This document shows, piece by piece, positions 1-5,689 of a stretch of 28,559 nucleotides of DNA; within the stretch, counting starts at the first letter, position 1, and every line of letters starts with the position of its first letter. This DNA comes from a virus: positions 1 through 28,559 of IMG/VR virus record IMGVR_UViG_3300044825_000167, one strand, 5' to 3'. Made by a program: the position numbers and the translations under genes. Below the pieces are notes generated by a model. It made no database searches. It saw nothing but the letters and a program-made list of their open reading frames with translations, and was not told the origin of the DNA.

Positions 1-204
1 AGCCTGTAATAAACGCTTCTGCCCATCGCTAACTTTTTCGTTGGGGCGTTTCCATTCCATCACCAAAAACTTGCCCTTACGCTCGGCTATGCCGTCTATA
101 TTGCTAGGCACAAAGTTAGGGTTAGATGGAATTGCGCCTTTTAAACAACCATAATCAATGTGGGTTGCAAAAGCATTGCGCATTATTTTATTGAATGTTT
201 GCAT
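1..204 (-). CDS. PD-(D/E)XK nuclease, VRR-NUC / resolvase-like (partial, C-terminus outside window)
   Basis: The first 68 residues are visible. They contain a conserved acidic residue in SNIDGIAE followed by a beta-strand ending in MEWKRP. This gives the D...ExK-like arrangement (D, then E-W-K) of PD-(D/E)XK nucleases, as in small phage VRR-NUC and Holliday-junction-type enzymes. Such enzymes cut branched or replicating phage DNA. The gene overlaps the upstream small gene by 17 bases, as last visible gene of the leftward operon. The start is uncertain: ATG at 204 has only a poor ribosome site, and an in-frame ATG at 219 would add five residues (MYYKK). The family call is from motifs alone; substrate and exact subfamily cannot be told. 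Confidence 0.6.
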   Translation of the reverse strand, partial: MQTFNKIMRNAFATHIDYGCLKGAIPSNPNFVPSNIDGIAERKGKFLVMEWKRPNEKVSDGQKRLLQA

Positions 205-355
205 CTTTTTGTAATACATCCTCAAGTTCTTGGGATAAATCGGTTACATCGCAACCAATCAAATAAGCTTCCGTATGGTCTTGTTTAAGTTTTGCAGAAT
301 GTAGCTTTTTAATAGCACGATTTAATTCAAGTAATACATCAGCATAATCTCTCAT
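188..355 (-). CDS. Hypothetical 55-residue protein
   Basis: Short reading frame beginning MRDYADVLLELNRAIKK and ending KDANIQ. Its ATG overlaps the stop of the upstream gene in an ATGA arrangement, the same translational coupling used elsewhere in this operon. Its end overlaps the nuclease start. The product is charged and predicted mostly helical, with no membrane segment or recognisable domain. The coupling at both ends and codon use like the neighbours make it likely to be real. No function can be assigned. Confidence 0.6.
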   Translation of the reverse strand: MRDYADVLLELNRAIKKLHSAKLKQDHTEAYLIGCDVTDLSQELEDVLQKDANIQ

Positions 356-681
356 TTGGTTAGCCTTTCAATTTGTCTGTCGTTAGCTTGCTGGGTACGC
401 CATGCCTCGAAACGCATCTTGGCAGCTTCTAATTGCCACCGTAGAGCTTCTTTTTGTTCTACCGCTACCCCTATGGCTTTGCAAAGGTCTTGGTAGTCTT
501 GACTACGGTAAGCTTCTCTTTCTTGTGCGCCAAGCGATTGTTCTTCCGTTTGCGACATTTTGATAGCTTTAAGACTGTGCCTAAAGTTTTCAAGTTGAGC
601 AAGTTCACCTGACGCTTTAGCGTATTGCGGTGCGGTTTTAAATATAAAGTCGATTGCTTCGTGTGGGTCATATTCTTTCAT
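352..681 (-). CDS. Hypothetical helical phage protein, 109 residues
   Basis: Encodes a charged, largely alpha-helical protein without membrane segments. It is rich in Glu, Gln and Lys (for example REAYRSQDYQ and AVEQKEALRWQLEAAK). I choose the ATG at 681 over the in-frame ATG at 687. The ribosome site GGGGGA lies about six bases before 681 but touches the 687 codon, and the 681 start forms an ATGA overlap with the upstream stop. It sits in the leftward early operon between two other unknown genes. I do not recognise the family. Confidence 0.6.
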   Translation of the reverse strand: MKEYDPHEAIDFIFKTAPQYAKASGELAQLENFRHSLKAIKMSQTEEQSLGAQEREAYRSQDYQDLCKAIGVAVEQKEALRWQLEAAKMRFEAWRTQQANDRQIERLTK

Positions 682-875
682 AACCATTCCCCCTTATTAC
701 CTTTGTTACCTTTTTTCCATTGGTCGGCAAAGTCATTTAGTAAATTATTATCAAGTTTGTAATTTGATAGATATTCTCTAAACTTTGCTAACCCCCATTC
801 ATGCCGCCATTTACACAACTGTCGCACAGCACATTCTTTACGCCAATTCAAGTCCTTGTTGAATAAGTCGCTCAT
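678..875 (-). CDS. Hypothetical 65-residue basic/aromatic protein
   Basis: The frame starts inside the 3' end of the methyltransferase gene (38-base overlap) and ends in an ATGA overlap with the next gene. The product, beginning MSDLFNKDLNWRKECAVRQL, is rich in Trp, Lys and Arg and probably helical, with a low-complexity KKGNKGNKGEW tail. The ribosome site is weak (GAAAAGC), so translation may depend on coupling to the methyltransferase. No family is recognised. The long overlap leaves some doubt about the exact start, but without this gene there would be a 150-base hole in an otherwise closely packed operon. Confidence 0.5.
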   Translation of the reverse strand: MSDLFNKDLNWRKECAVRQLCKWRHEWGLAKFREYLSNYKLDNNLLNDFADQWKKGNKGNKGEWL

Positions 876-1923
876 TTTGTAGCTTTTCGTAATTTTTGTT
901 TAATTCGCAACCAATCCATTTTCTACCTAAATTTTGTGCAACTTGACCAGTTGTGCCACTACCAAAAAACGGGTCTAAAACTATATCACCAACACGACTT
1001 CCAGCCAATATACAAGGTTCTATAAGTTCTTCAGGATATGTTGCAAAATGCGCTCCTTTGTATGGTTTTGTATTTACAGTCCAAACAGACCTTTTATTTC
1101 TCATTCCATCATAAATTTTATATTCAGGTGGTCTTGCATTTACACCTTCTTGATTTTGTCGTTCTACGCTTCCTTTTGCTGCTTTTGTTCCTTCAGGATA
1201 AACACCTTCTTCTTTTATTGCTTCATGGTCAAAATAATATTTTTGATTTTTGCTTAACAAAAATATATATTCATGGGCTTTTGTGCATCGGTCTGTAACG
1301 GATTCAGGCATTGGGTTTGGTTTGTGCCAAATGATGTCTTGCCTTAAATACCATCCAAACTTTTGTAAAGCAAATGCTAAACGCCAAGGCATACCCATCA
1401 AGTCTTTTGGTTTTAATCCTTCTGGTATTGTTCTTTTTCCTAACTTCATTGCACCATCTTCATATCTTTTGTTGTGGTTTTTTCCTATGCTTGTTTCTTT
1501 AAATTTAGAATTTTCACCCCTCATAGAGTTCATGCAATAACTATCGCCAAGGTTTACCCAAAGCGTTCCATCATCAGCAAGAATATCCCATACACAAGCA
1601 AAAACTTCTACAAGATTGTCAATAAATTCTTGTGGCGTTTGTTCTAAACCGATTTGACCATCAACGCTAACAGCACCACATTTTTTGCATAAACCTTTAT
1701 ATTTAAATATTTGACTTGTTTGGTCACGGTCTGCTCTTTGACCGCTATGTGATTGTATTTTTTCAATATGGTCACAATTTGCGTCACCGCCTTCCCATTT
1801 AGCAGTTCCATAATCCCTTAAACCGTAATACGGTGGGCTGGTAACGCACATTTGCACCTTCACGCCTTCTTTAGCCATTTGTCGCATAGAATCACGACAA
1901 TCCCCCCAATAGACTTTATTCAA
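838..1923 (-). CDS. DNA methyltransferase, beta-class amino-MTase (N4-cytosine or N6-adenine)
   Basis: A 361-residue modification methylase. The catalytic motif SPPYYGLRDYG (residues about 29-39) comes before the S-adenosylmethionine-binding motif DPFFGSGTTG (about 317-326). That order defines the beta class. A leading GDC near residue 7 also fits the family, so the TTG start at 1923 is preferred: the first internal Met would remove it. SPPY is typical of N4-cytosine enzymes but is also seen in some N6-adenine enzymes. Between residues 50 and 82 there is a C-x-H...C-x-x-C set that could bind zinc. No restriction enzyme gene is adjacent, so this looks like an orphan phage methylase protecting DNA from host restriction or altering phage regulation. 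It overlaps the upstream gene by 8 bases. Confidence 0.9.
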   Translation of the reverse strand: MNKVYWGDCRDSMRQMAKEGVKVQMCVTSPPYYGLRDYGTAKWEGGDANCDHIEKIQSHSGQRADRDQTSQIFKYKGLCKKCGAVSVDGQIGLEQTPQEFIDNLVEVFACVWDILADDGTLWVNLGDSYCMNSMRGENSKFKETSIGKNHNKRYEDGAMKLGKRTIPEGLKPKDLMGMPWRLAFALQKFGWYLRQDIIWHKPNPMPESVTDRCTKAHEYIFLLSKNQKYYFDHEAIKEEGVYPEGTKAAKGSVERQNQEGVNARPPEYKIYDGMRNKRSVWTVNTKPYKGAHFATYPEELIEPCILAGSRVGDIVLDPFFGSGTTGQVAQNLGRKWIGCELNKNYEKLQNERLIQQGLELA

Positions 1924-2290
1924 TTTCCATCCCCAATTTAATCATGCACTTGCGTTTTAAAGTTTCGTAAGTATCGTAGCCATTACCTAAAATGCCAAGT
2001 TCACGGGCCTTTGCTTCGATGCCTTGCTGACTAAACATCCACGACCTGTCTATTTTTTGTTTGGGTGGGGTCATGTCTAACTCATCTTCCCACCGCGCGG
2101 CATTTATCCAAGTCGCAGGGTAAGGAATGTAATCTATTTCGGTTTGCTTAATTTGCCAATGTCTAAGGTGCTTTGGTAAGGCTTCCATCGCTTCTCGCTT
2201 TTCAAGCACGGTGAGTCTAGACCAAGCTGCTTCAGCTTTTTTCTTAGCCACTTTTTTAGGCCACAACATCCAAAATTGCTCAAATTCCAC
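1916..2290 (-). CDS. Phage replication-type protein (C-terminal domain-like, 124 residues)
   Basis: The N-terminal part reads FEQFWMLWPKKVAKKKAEAAW, followed by a segment ending YIPYPATWINAARWEDEL. This pattern, aromatic-WPKK..KK.A..AW and later YPATWLN..RW.DE, is common at the C-terminus of phage replication (O/DnaD-like) and HTH-containing proteins, where it probably aids binding to the helicase or origin DNA. Here it stands alone with no N-terminal winged helix, so the protein may act with a separate partner. The start is GTG at 2290, placed by a GGGGGA ribosome site. A role in phage replication initiation is inferred from the motif and from location in the early operon; biochemical detail is not visible. 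Confidence 0.55.
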   Translation of the reverse strand: MEFEQFWMLWPKKVAKKKAEAAWSRLTVLEKREAMEALPKHLRHWQIKQTEIDYIPYPATWINAARWEDELDMTPPKQKIDRSWMFSQQGIEAKARELGILGNGYDTYETLKRKCMIKLGMEIE

Positions 2291-2291
2291 A

Positions 2292-2528
2292 CTAAATCCC
2301 CCATTTAGTTAAGTTGTTAAAAACATACAAATAAAGACCAAAAAAATACATCAAAACTGCTACTAATTCAACTACAAATAAAGCGTAATCATATTGCCGC
2401 CAACCCGCTACTGCCCACATTGCACTACCGACTAAGCCAAAAACAATATTGGCTGGATATACATTTAGGCTTGTTAATCCAATCCCAATTAAACAAAGAC
2501 CAGTACCAATCCATTTAAAACGGAGCAT
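2292..2528 (-). CDS. Small integral membrane protein, 78 residues
   Basis: The protein is almost entirely hydrophobic, with about three membrane-spanning segments: around residues 6-24, 27-43 and 50-70. Trp and Tyr lie at the probable membrane borders (AVAGWRQYDYA). The first segment starts immediately after a short basic N-terminus (MLRFKW). Its start overlaps the upstream gene by 14 bases, and its stop is followed directly by the GTG of the replication-type gene. Small membrane proteins in phage early operons can alter host membrane processes or superinfection, but nothing in this sequence shows which, and I assign no function. Confidence 0.6.
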   Translation of the reverse strand: MLRFKWIGTGLCLIGIGLTSLNVYPANIVFGLVGSAMWAVAGWRQYDYALFVVELVAVLMYFFGLYLYVFNNLTKWGI

Positions 2529-2709
2529 CGGGCAAATCCAATTTAGGTTTGTCGGCTTTTACAAACTGGTAAGTCCAATCCGTATAAGTCTGTATTAAAT
2601 GCTCGGCTTCGTGTTTAGTTTTTACAGTTCGCATGATTTCACCATGTTCATCATAAATACGGTAATAGCTGTAAGCGTTTATGCGGTCATCAGTAGTAAA
2701 TGTAGTCAT
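2515..2709 (-). CDS. Hypothetical 64-residue protein
   Basis: Small soluble protein beginning MTTFTTDDRINAYSYYRIYD and containing several Tyr, Asp and Lys residues. The segment YYRIYDEHGEIMRTVKTKHEAEHLI resembles a small beta-beta-alpha fold of the type seen in short phage proteins, but I do not recognise a named family. The start forms an ATGA overlap with the upstream secreted-protein gene, and the end overlaps the membrane-protein gene. Its reality is supported by coupling on both sides. Confidence 0.55.
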   Translation of the reverse strand: MTTFTTDDRINAYSYYRIYDEHGEIMRTVKTKHEAEHLIQTYTDWTYQFVKADKPKLDLPDAPF

Positions 2710-2975
2710 TGCAAAACCCTCGGTGACGGTGGGCTTGGTGGTGACATTGGTACTGTATAGCTAGGTGTACCAACTGCCCATCCTTGCGGTGTAACAATTT
2801 GATTTGGGTAAACTGTAATGTTTTGCGTTACAAACCCACGATTGTCAACTATTTGAGCCTGATTACCACGAATTTGTACACTTTGAGAAACATTACCTTG
2901 CGGGTCAGTAATGACATAGGTTTGGGCAAAAACAGTATTCACGCCAAGCGTTAATAGTAATGCGATGTATTTCAT
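2706..2975 (-). CDS. Secreted small protein with signal peptide
   Basis: An 89-residue protein with a clear Sec signal: MKYIALLLTLGVNTVFA followed by Gln, with a likely signal peptidase I cut after VFA. The mature part is rich in Gln, Val, Pro and Thr, with short beta-type repeats (TYVITDPQGN, QIVDNRGFVTQ). It ends in a proline-rich tail (PSPPSPR). The ribosome site AAGGGGG is well spaced from the ATG. It is the first gene of the leftward operon after a long noncoding leader. Secreted early phage proteins may act in the periplasm, for instance in exclusion or envelope change, but no direct evidence is visible here. Confidence 0.6.
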   Translation of the reverse strand: MKYIALLLTLGVNTVFAQTYVITDPQGNVSQSVQIRGNQAQIVDNRGFVTQNITVYPNQIVTPQGWAVGTPSYTVPMSPPSPPSPRVLQ

Positions 2976-3115
2976 ATTTCCCCCTTTAAGTTGGTAATGT
3001 AATCGTAAGGCATTATCAACTTTTGTTTATTAGGACTTACCCTAATGTGACTTATACCACTCCCTTGGGCGGGAGCCCTTGCATGGGAGCCGTGTGCAAA
3101 AATGCGTTTTTTATC

Positions 3116-3151
3116 TATTTTTACTATATTTGTTATATATAAATATAACTT
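3116..3151 (-). promoter_or_regulatory. Possible leftward early promoter
   Basis: On the minus strand the AT-rich segment contains TATAGTAAAAATA. The first six bases are a good -10 element, and the same 13 bases occur at the rightward promoter at 3805-3817. The expected -35 position holds only AAGTTA, a poor match. The transcript would start near 3116 and give a leader of about 140 bases before the first gene of the leftward operon. Confidence 0.35.
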
Positions 3152-3160
3152 TTCCCTTTT

Positions 3161-3350
3161 GGTGAACGGACTTAGCCCATCCTAAATCCGCTTTCGTCTT
3201 TCCCTTTCGGAGCCACTAGACTTTCTCAGTCGTTCAACGCATCGGCACTAAGATTCGCCCACCGATTTGTATGCTATTACAGCGTTTATCCCCCAGTAGC
3301 ACTTGTATCGCAGTCGCTGGTGTCGGTTCCCGCCCAACTGTGACCGCAGA
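3161..3350 (-). ncRNA. Candidate structured RNA or replication-linked element
   Basis: The segment is GC-rich and free of good ORFs. A nine-pair stem at 3167-3175 / 3182-3190 with loop GATGGG pairs completely only as minus-strand RNA, where the single non-Watson-Crick position is U-G (it is C-A on the plus strand). A second minus-strand hairpin forms around 3311-3340, pairing CAGT-TGG with CCA-gcg-ACTG. These suggest a leftward RNA such as a structured leader or small RNA. A replication origin is an alternative, because the neighbouring 3095-3160 is very AT-rich. No known RNA family is recognised. Confidence 0.3.
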
Positions 3351-3354
3351 ATAG

Positions 3355-3442
3355 AAAAACCCATTAAGGTAGCTCTAAGGTGAAGTTGCTTAATAAATGC
3401 CCTTTAATCATTTACTAAACACTCAAAGCTACCCTAATGGGT
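3355..3442 (-). terminator. Terminator-like long hairpin after the HTH gene
   Basis: Two 16-base arms, at 3359-3374 and 3427-3442, are complementary in 15 of 16 positions (acccattaaggtagct against agctaccctaatgggt). In the leftward direction the stem ends in GGG followed by a run of five T, so it can act as an intrinsic terminator for the HTH transcript. The loop is unusually long (about 52 bases) and contains sequence able to pair with a segment outside the stem, which hints at conditional folding. Confidence 0.5.
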
Positions 3443-3486
3443 CTGCTAAAGGGCAAAACTAAACAGACTTCACTCTGCCCTTTTAG
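3398..3486 (-). promoter_or_regulatory. Competing hairpins (attenuator-like)
   Basis: Segment B (3446-3455, minus-strand TGCCCTTTAG) can pair either with A (3476-3486, CTAAAAGGGCA) or with C (3398-3407, TTAAAGGGCA). C lies inside the loop of the terminator-like hairpin. A second possible pair is GTGAAGT at 3467-3473 (minus strand) with ACTTCAC at 3380-3386. Mutually exclusive pairing next to a terminator is the hallmark of an attenuator, though no leader peptide is apparent. Confidence 0.35.
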
Positions 3487-3505
3487 TATAAAACAAAATT
3501 TTGCC

Positions 3506-3739
3506 CTATTGCAACTCAGGCCAAATTAAATGCCAAGTTTGGGGAAACATATCCTTACGGGTAACTAGCCCATGCGATTCTTTCTCGATTTGGGCGGCAA
3601 GTTCCATTAGTTTACTGGCGGGTAAGCCTTCGTTTTGCCATCGATGAACTGCTTGGGTTGTTACCTTGAATCTGCGGGCTATTTTGGCAGGGCCACCGCA
3701 TAAATGAATCATTTGTTTGGGTGTTAATTTGAAGTCCAT
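3506..3739 (-). CDS. Cro/CI-type helix-turn-helix regulator
   Basis: A 77-residue protein. The helix-turn-helix lies at about residues 14-36: CGGPAKIARRFKVTTQAVHRW, with the recognition helix TTQAVHRWQNEG. The following LPASKLMELAAQIEKES and the Trp-rich end (FPQTWHLIWPEL) are as in small Cro/YdaS-like proteins. There is no protease-sensitive or oligomerisation domain, so it is closer to Cro than to full CI. No Shine-Dalgarno precedes the ATG, and a good promoter ends seven bases upstream, so the mRNA is probably leaderless, as known for lambda cI from PRM. It is expected to bind the divergent control region and set early transcription. Whether this reflects lysogeny cannot be judged, as no integrase is visible. 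Confidence 0.8.
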   Translation of the reverse strand: MDFKLTPKQMIHLCGGPAKIARRFKVTTQAVHRWQNEGLPASKLMELAAQIEKESHGLVTRKDMFPQTWHLIWPELQ

Positions 3740-3746
3740 AAAAGTA

Positions 3747-3775
3747 ATTTTATAGTTAAGTGGCTATTTTAACAA
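3747..3775 (-). promoter_or_regulatory. Sigma-70-type promoter for the HTH gene
   Basis: On the minus strand, -35 TTGTTA (3775-3770) and -10 TAAAAT (3752-3747) are separated by exactly 17 bases. They match the consensus in 4/6 and 5/6 positions. Transcription should begin around 3739-3740, at or within a base of the ATG of the HTH gene. Confidence 0.6.
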
Positions 3776-3781
3776 AAAATA

Positions 3782-3810
3782 TTGCACACAGGTAAAAAAA
3801 GGTTTATAGT
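3782..3810 (+). promoter_or_regulatory. Rightward early promoter
   Basis: -35 TTGCAC (3782-3787) and -10 TATAGT (3805-3810) have a 17-base spacer. The -10 matches in 5/6 positions and the -35 in only 3/6, which would suit a regulated promoter. It lies back to back with the HTH promoter and drives the operon beginning at 3851. Transcription would start near 3817. Confidence 0.6.
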
Positions 3811-3817
3811 AAAAATA

Positions 3818-3831
3818 CCTGACTACTCAGG
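3818..3831. promoter_or_regulatory. Operator candidate, perfect palindrome
   Basis: CCTGA-CTAC-TCAGG is a perfect 5-base inverted repeat with a 4-base spacer, placed over the likely start of the rightward transcript. Partly overlapping it, AGGTA (3790-3794) and TACCT (3816-3820) form a wider inverted pair around the -10. Both positions are suitable for repression by the adjacent HTH protein. Confidence 0.45.
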
Positions 3832-3850
3832 CTAACTTATGGAGAAATTT

Positions 3851-4063
3851 ATGGATGACCAACGACAAATGATGGAAGCTCAATCTGAACTGGAATATGA
3901 ATTAACCACGATTTTTGAGGATTTAGAAGAAGGCAATATGCTAACCGTTGCACAGATAGATACGCTACGCTACGCTTGCGGATTCCCTAAAAAAACTAGG
4001 GTTATCCCTTTACTTGCCGAAACTTTTGATGAATTTAGAAACATTTTTGGGGGGAAAAAATGA
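3851..4063 (+). CDS. Hypothetical acidic protein, first gene of the rightward operon
   Basis: A 70-residue acidic protein beginning MDDQRQMMEAQSELEYELTT. An in-frame ATG exists at 3839, but it has no ribosome site, whereas GGAGAAA lies correctly before 3851, so the later start is chosen. The C-terminal half (TVAQIDTLRYACGFPKKTR) looks helical. The stop overlaps the next ATG (ATGA). It is the first gene after the early promoter and thus among the earliest expressed. No family is recognised. Confidence 0.65.
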   Translation: MDDQRQMMEAQSELEYELTTIFEDLEEGNMLTVAQIDTLRYACGFPKKTRVIPLLAETFDEFRNIFGGKK

Positions 4064-4680
4064 TTGTGACAGGCTCAAACGCACCAAAAAAAGAGTTCAA
4101 GATTGCGCCCGTAGGTTCGCATTTAGCTCGTTTATACCGAATTATTGATTTAGGTACACAAACCACCGAATACATGGGGCAGACCAAAATGCTTCGTAAG
4201 GTCAAGTTCTTTTGGGAGTTACACGGTGACGACCTCAAGACTGACGATGGTAAGCCCTTAATCCAAACACGCAATTACACGCTCTCGCTAGGCGATAAGG
4301 CTTCGTTACGGAAGGACTTGGAGAGCTGGCGGGGCAAATCATTTACCGATGATGAGTTGCGTGGCTTTGACATCAGTAACTTACTGGATAAATGGTGCAT
4401 GGTAACGATTCAACATCGCACCGCCAATAACGGCAATACCTACGCAGATGCCGTAGCCGTAACGCCAGTACCAGCCATCGTAGCAAAAGCAGGGCTTCCC
4501 AAAGGCGAAAACCCTTGCTTAATCTTTGATTTACAAAAGTTTGACCAAGCGGTATTTGATGGGTTATCGCAAGGTCTAAAAGACCAAATCATGCAATCAG
4601 CCGAAATGCGTAACAAAAAGGATGTCAACAAGTTATTGCAAGACGCAAAGATTGAAGATGATGAGGACTTGCCGTTCTAG
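4060..4680 (+). CDS. Single-stranded DNA-binding-like protein
   Basis: A 206-residue protein ending in DDEDLPF, very like the acidic tip (DDDIPF) by which bacterial and phage SSBs recruit partner enzymes. The body (residues about 10-140) has alternating beta-strand patterns with conserved aromatic and basic residues (LARLYRIIDLGT, KVKFFWELHGD, CMVTIQHRTANNGN), as expected of an OB-fold. It is the type of phage SSB-like protein commonly encoded beside recombination exonucleases, and here an exonuclease lies two genes downstream. It should coat single-stranded phage DNA during replication and recombination. The length (longer than the E. coli SSB core plus tail) and the lack of clear sequence similarity to SSB outside the tip keep the call tentative. 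Confidence 0.65.
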   Translation: MIVTGSNAPKKEFKIAPVGSHLARLYRIIDLGTQTTEYMGQTKMLRKVKFFWELHGDDLKTDDGKPLIQTRNYTLSLGDKASLRKDLESWRGKSFTDDELRGFDISNLLDKWCMVTIQHRTANNGNTYADAVAVTPVPAIVAKAGLPKGENPCLIFDLQKFDQAVFDGLSQGLKDQIMQSAEMRNKKDVNKLLQDAKIEDDEDLPF

Positions 4681-4706
4681 GGGGAATAACCTTTAGGAGA
4701 AAAGCC

Positions 4707-4907
4707 ATGAACCATGCAATTAAAGATGTAATCGAATGTAAATATACCGTTAAAACCTTTCAGGAAAGGGGCTACGATGAAGAAGTCCCAATCATTGGGT
4801 TTGCGGTAGAGGACTTAGAAACCGTCATTAAAAGCGTGGTCTTGGCTTGTGCTGATAAAGTCAGCGATGAAGAAGAACGCAGAGATATACTATCGTTAGC
4901 TAGTTAA
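4707..4907 (+). CDS. Hypothetical 66-residue protein
   Basis: Starts MNHAIKDVIECKYTVKTFQERG after a strong AGGAGAAAAG ribosome site. The predicted fold is mixed, with a long acidic C-terminal helix (ADKVSDEEERRDILS). Sitting between the SSB-like and exonuclease genes in the same direction, it may take part in DNA metabolism, but no motif supports a specific role. Confidence 0.6.
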   Translation: MNHAIKDVIECKYTVKTFQERGYDEEVPIIGFAVEDLETVIKSVVLACADKVSDEEERRDILSLAS

Positions 4908-4924
4908 TTGTTACAGGGGGAATT

Positions 4925-5689
4925 ATGTTAGTGAAAGAGATAGCAAGCGAGAGTGGCCATTGGTATCGACCAACTGGCGAGCCAGCCTATACCGTTGAGG
5001 GGGCTAATGGCAAAATCCGCAATACAACGGTGCGAGATGCCCGTAAAGAGGGCTTAGTCCCGTCTGTAACTACAATTATTGGATGTGCCGCCAAACCCGC
5101 CCTTGATGTATGGAAACAACAGCAAGCAATCCTAGCCGCGCTGACTTTGCCTCGTATTGAGGGCGAATCAGAAGAATCTTGGTTGGCTCGCGTAGTCGCG
5201 GATTCTAAAGAAACTGCCAAACAAGCTGCCGAGCGTGGCACACAAGTTCACGGGGTCATAGAAGCGTTTTACGAGGGTATTTACATTCCTGAGCTACCTG
5301 CCTATGTTCGAGTAGTCGAAAAGGCTATAAACGAGCATTTTGGGCAACAGATATGGATTTCTGAGAAGTCTTTTGCTAACGGTGGATATGGCGGTAAATG
5401 CGACCTAATTAGCAAACCACATAGCCATCCCAAGACTGAGGGTTTTGTCATTGACTTTAAAACCACCGAAAAAGATGTGGATAAGCTCGACTATTACTTT
5501 GACCACCAAATGCAACTGGCGGCTTATAGGCACGGCTTTGATATGCCTAATGCTCGGTGTGCCATTGTTTATGTCAATGCCTTAAAAAACAAGGCTAAAC
5601 TATTAGAGATACCCGATGCCGACCTGAGAATTGGGTGGGAATGTTTTACACATCTGTTGGCGTTTTATAGGGCTAAAAACCGCCTATAA
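4925..5689 (+). CDS. RecB/Cas4-like PD-(D/E)XK exonuclease
   Basis: A 254-residue nuclease with the full motif set. RGTQVH places a His at residue 109. GGKCDLI gives the first catalytic Asp (160). VIDFKTT gives the D-x-K pair (177, 179). HQMQLAAYR gives the Q-xxx-Y motif (197-201) characteristic of the RecB/Cas4/AddB nuclease family. No iron-sulfur cysteine cluster is visible. Such stand-alone phage nucleases process DNA ends for recombination or degrade host DNA. The SSB-like protein upstream supports a recombination/replication module. The start at 4925 is supported by GGGGGAATT. No annealing protein (RecT, Beta, Erf) is seen in the window. Confidence 0.85.
   Translation: MLVKEIASESGHWYRPTGEPAYTVEGANGKIRNTTVRDARKEGLVPSVTTIIGCAAKPALDVWKQQQAILAALTLPRIEGESEESWLARVVADSKETAKQAAERGTQVHGVIEAFYEGIYIPELPAYVRVVEKAINEHFGQQIWISEKSFANGGYGGKCDLISKPHSHPKTEGFVIDFKTTEKDVDKLDYYFDHQMQLAAYRHGFDMPNARCAIVYVNALKNKAKLLEIPDADLRIGWECFTHLLAFYRAKNRL

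Larger units (their letters stand above)
2976..3505. other. Long noncoding region between leftward operon and HTH gene
   Basis: I find no convincing gene in these 530 bases. From the left it holds the leader of the leftward operon; two copies of GGGAGCC around 3070-3092 and a GGGCGGGAGCCC hairpin at 3067-3078; a very AT-rich stretch at about 3095-3160; a GC-rich segment at 3161-3350 (about 53% G+C by hand count, clearly above its surroundings); and a dense group of inverted repeats at 3355-3486. The separate elements are listed on their own. Confidence 0.6.

Noticed and set aside
1038-1540. Plus-strand reading frames opposite the methyltransferase.
   Set aside because: They are shadows of the methylase: low-complexity Phe/Leu-rich products, no ribosome sites.
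838-2290. A restriction-modification system around the methyltransferase.
   Set aside because: The neighbours are a replication-type protein and small unknowns; none shows nuclease motifs, so a full system is not supported. The partial nuclease at 1-204 is of resolvase type.
3061-3110. The GGGCGGGAGCCC hairpin and repeated GGGAGCC as a rightward terminator (followed by TTTTTT at about 3107-3112).
   Set aside because: No rightward gene lies before it and the T-run is too far from the stem; more probably part of the leader or of a protein-binding site.
3248-3364. A 38-residue minus-strand ORF (MGFSILRSQLGGNRHQRLRY...).
   Set aside because: It has no ribosome site, begins inside the terminator stem, and its composition is not like neighbouring genes. 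A start in structured RNA is doubtful.
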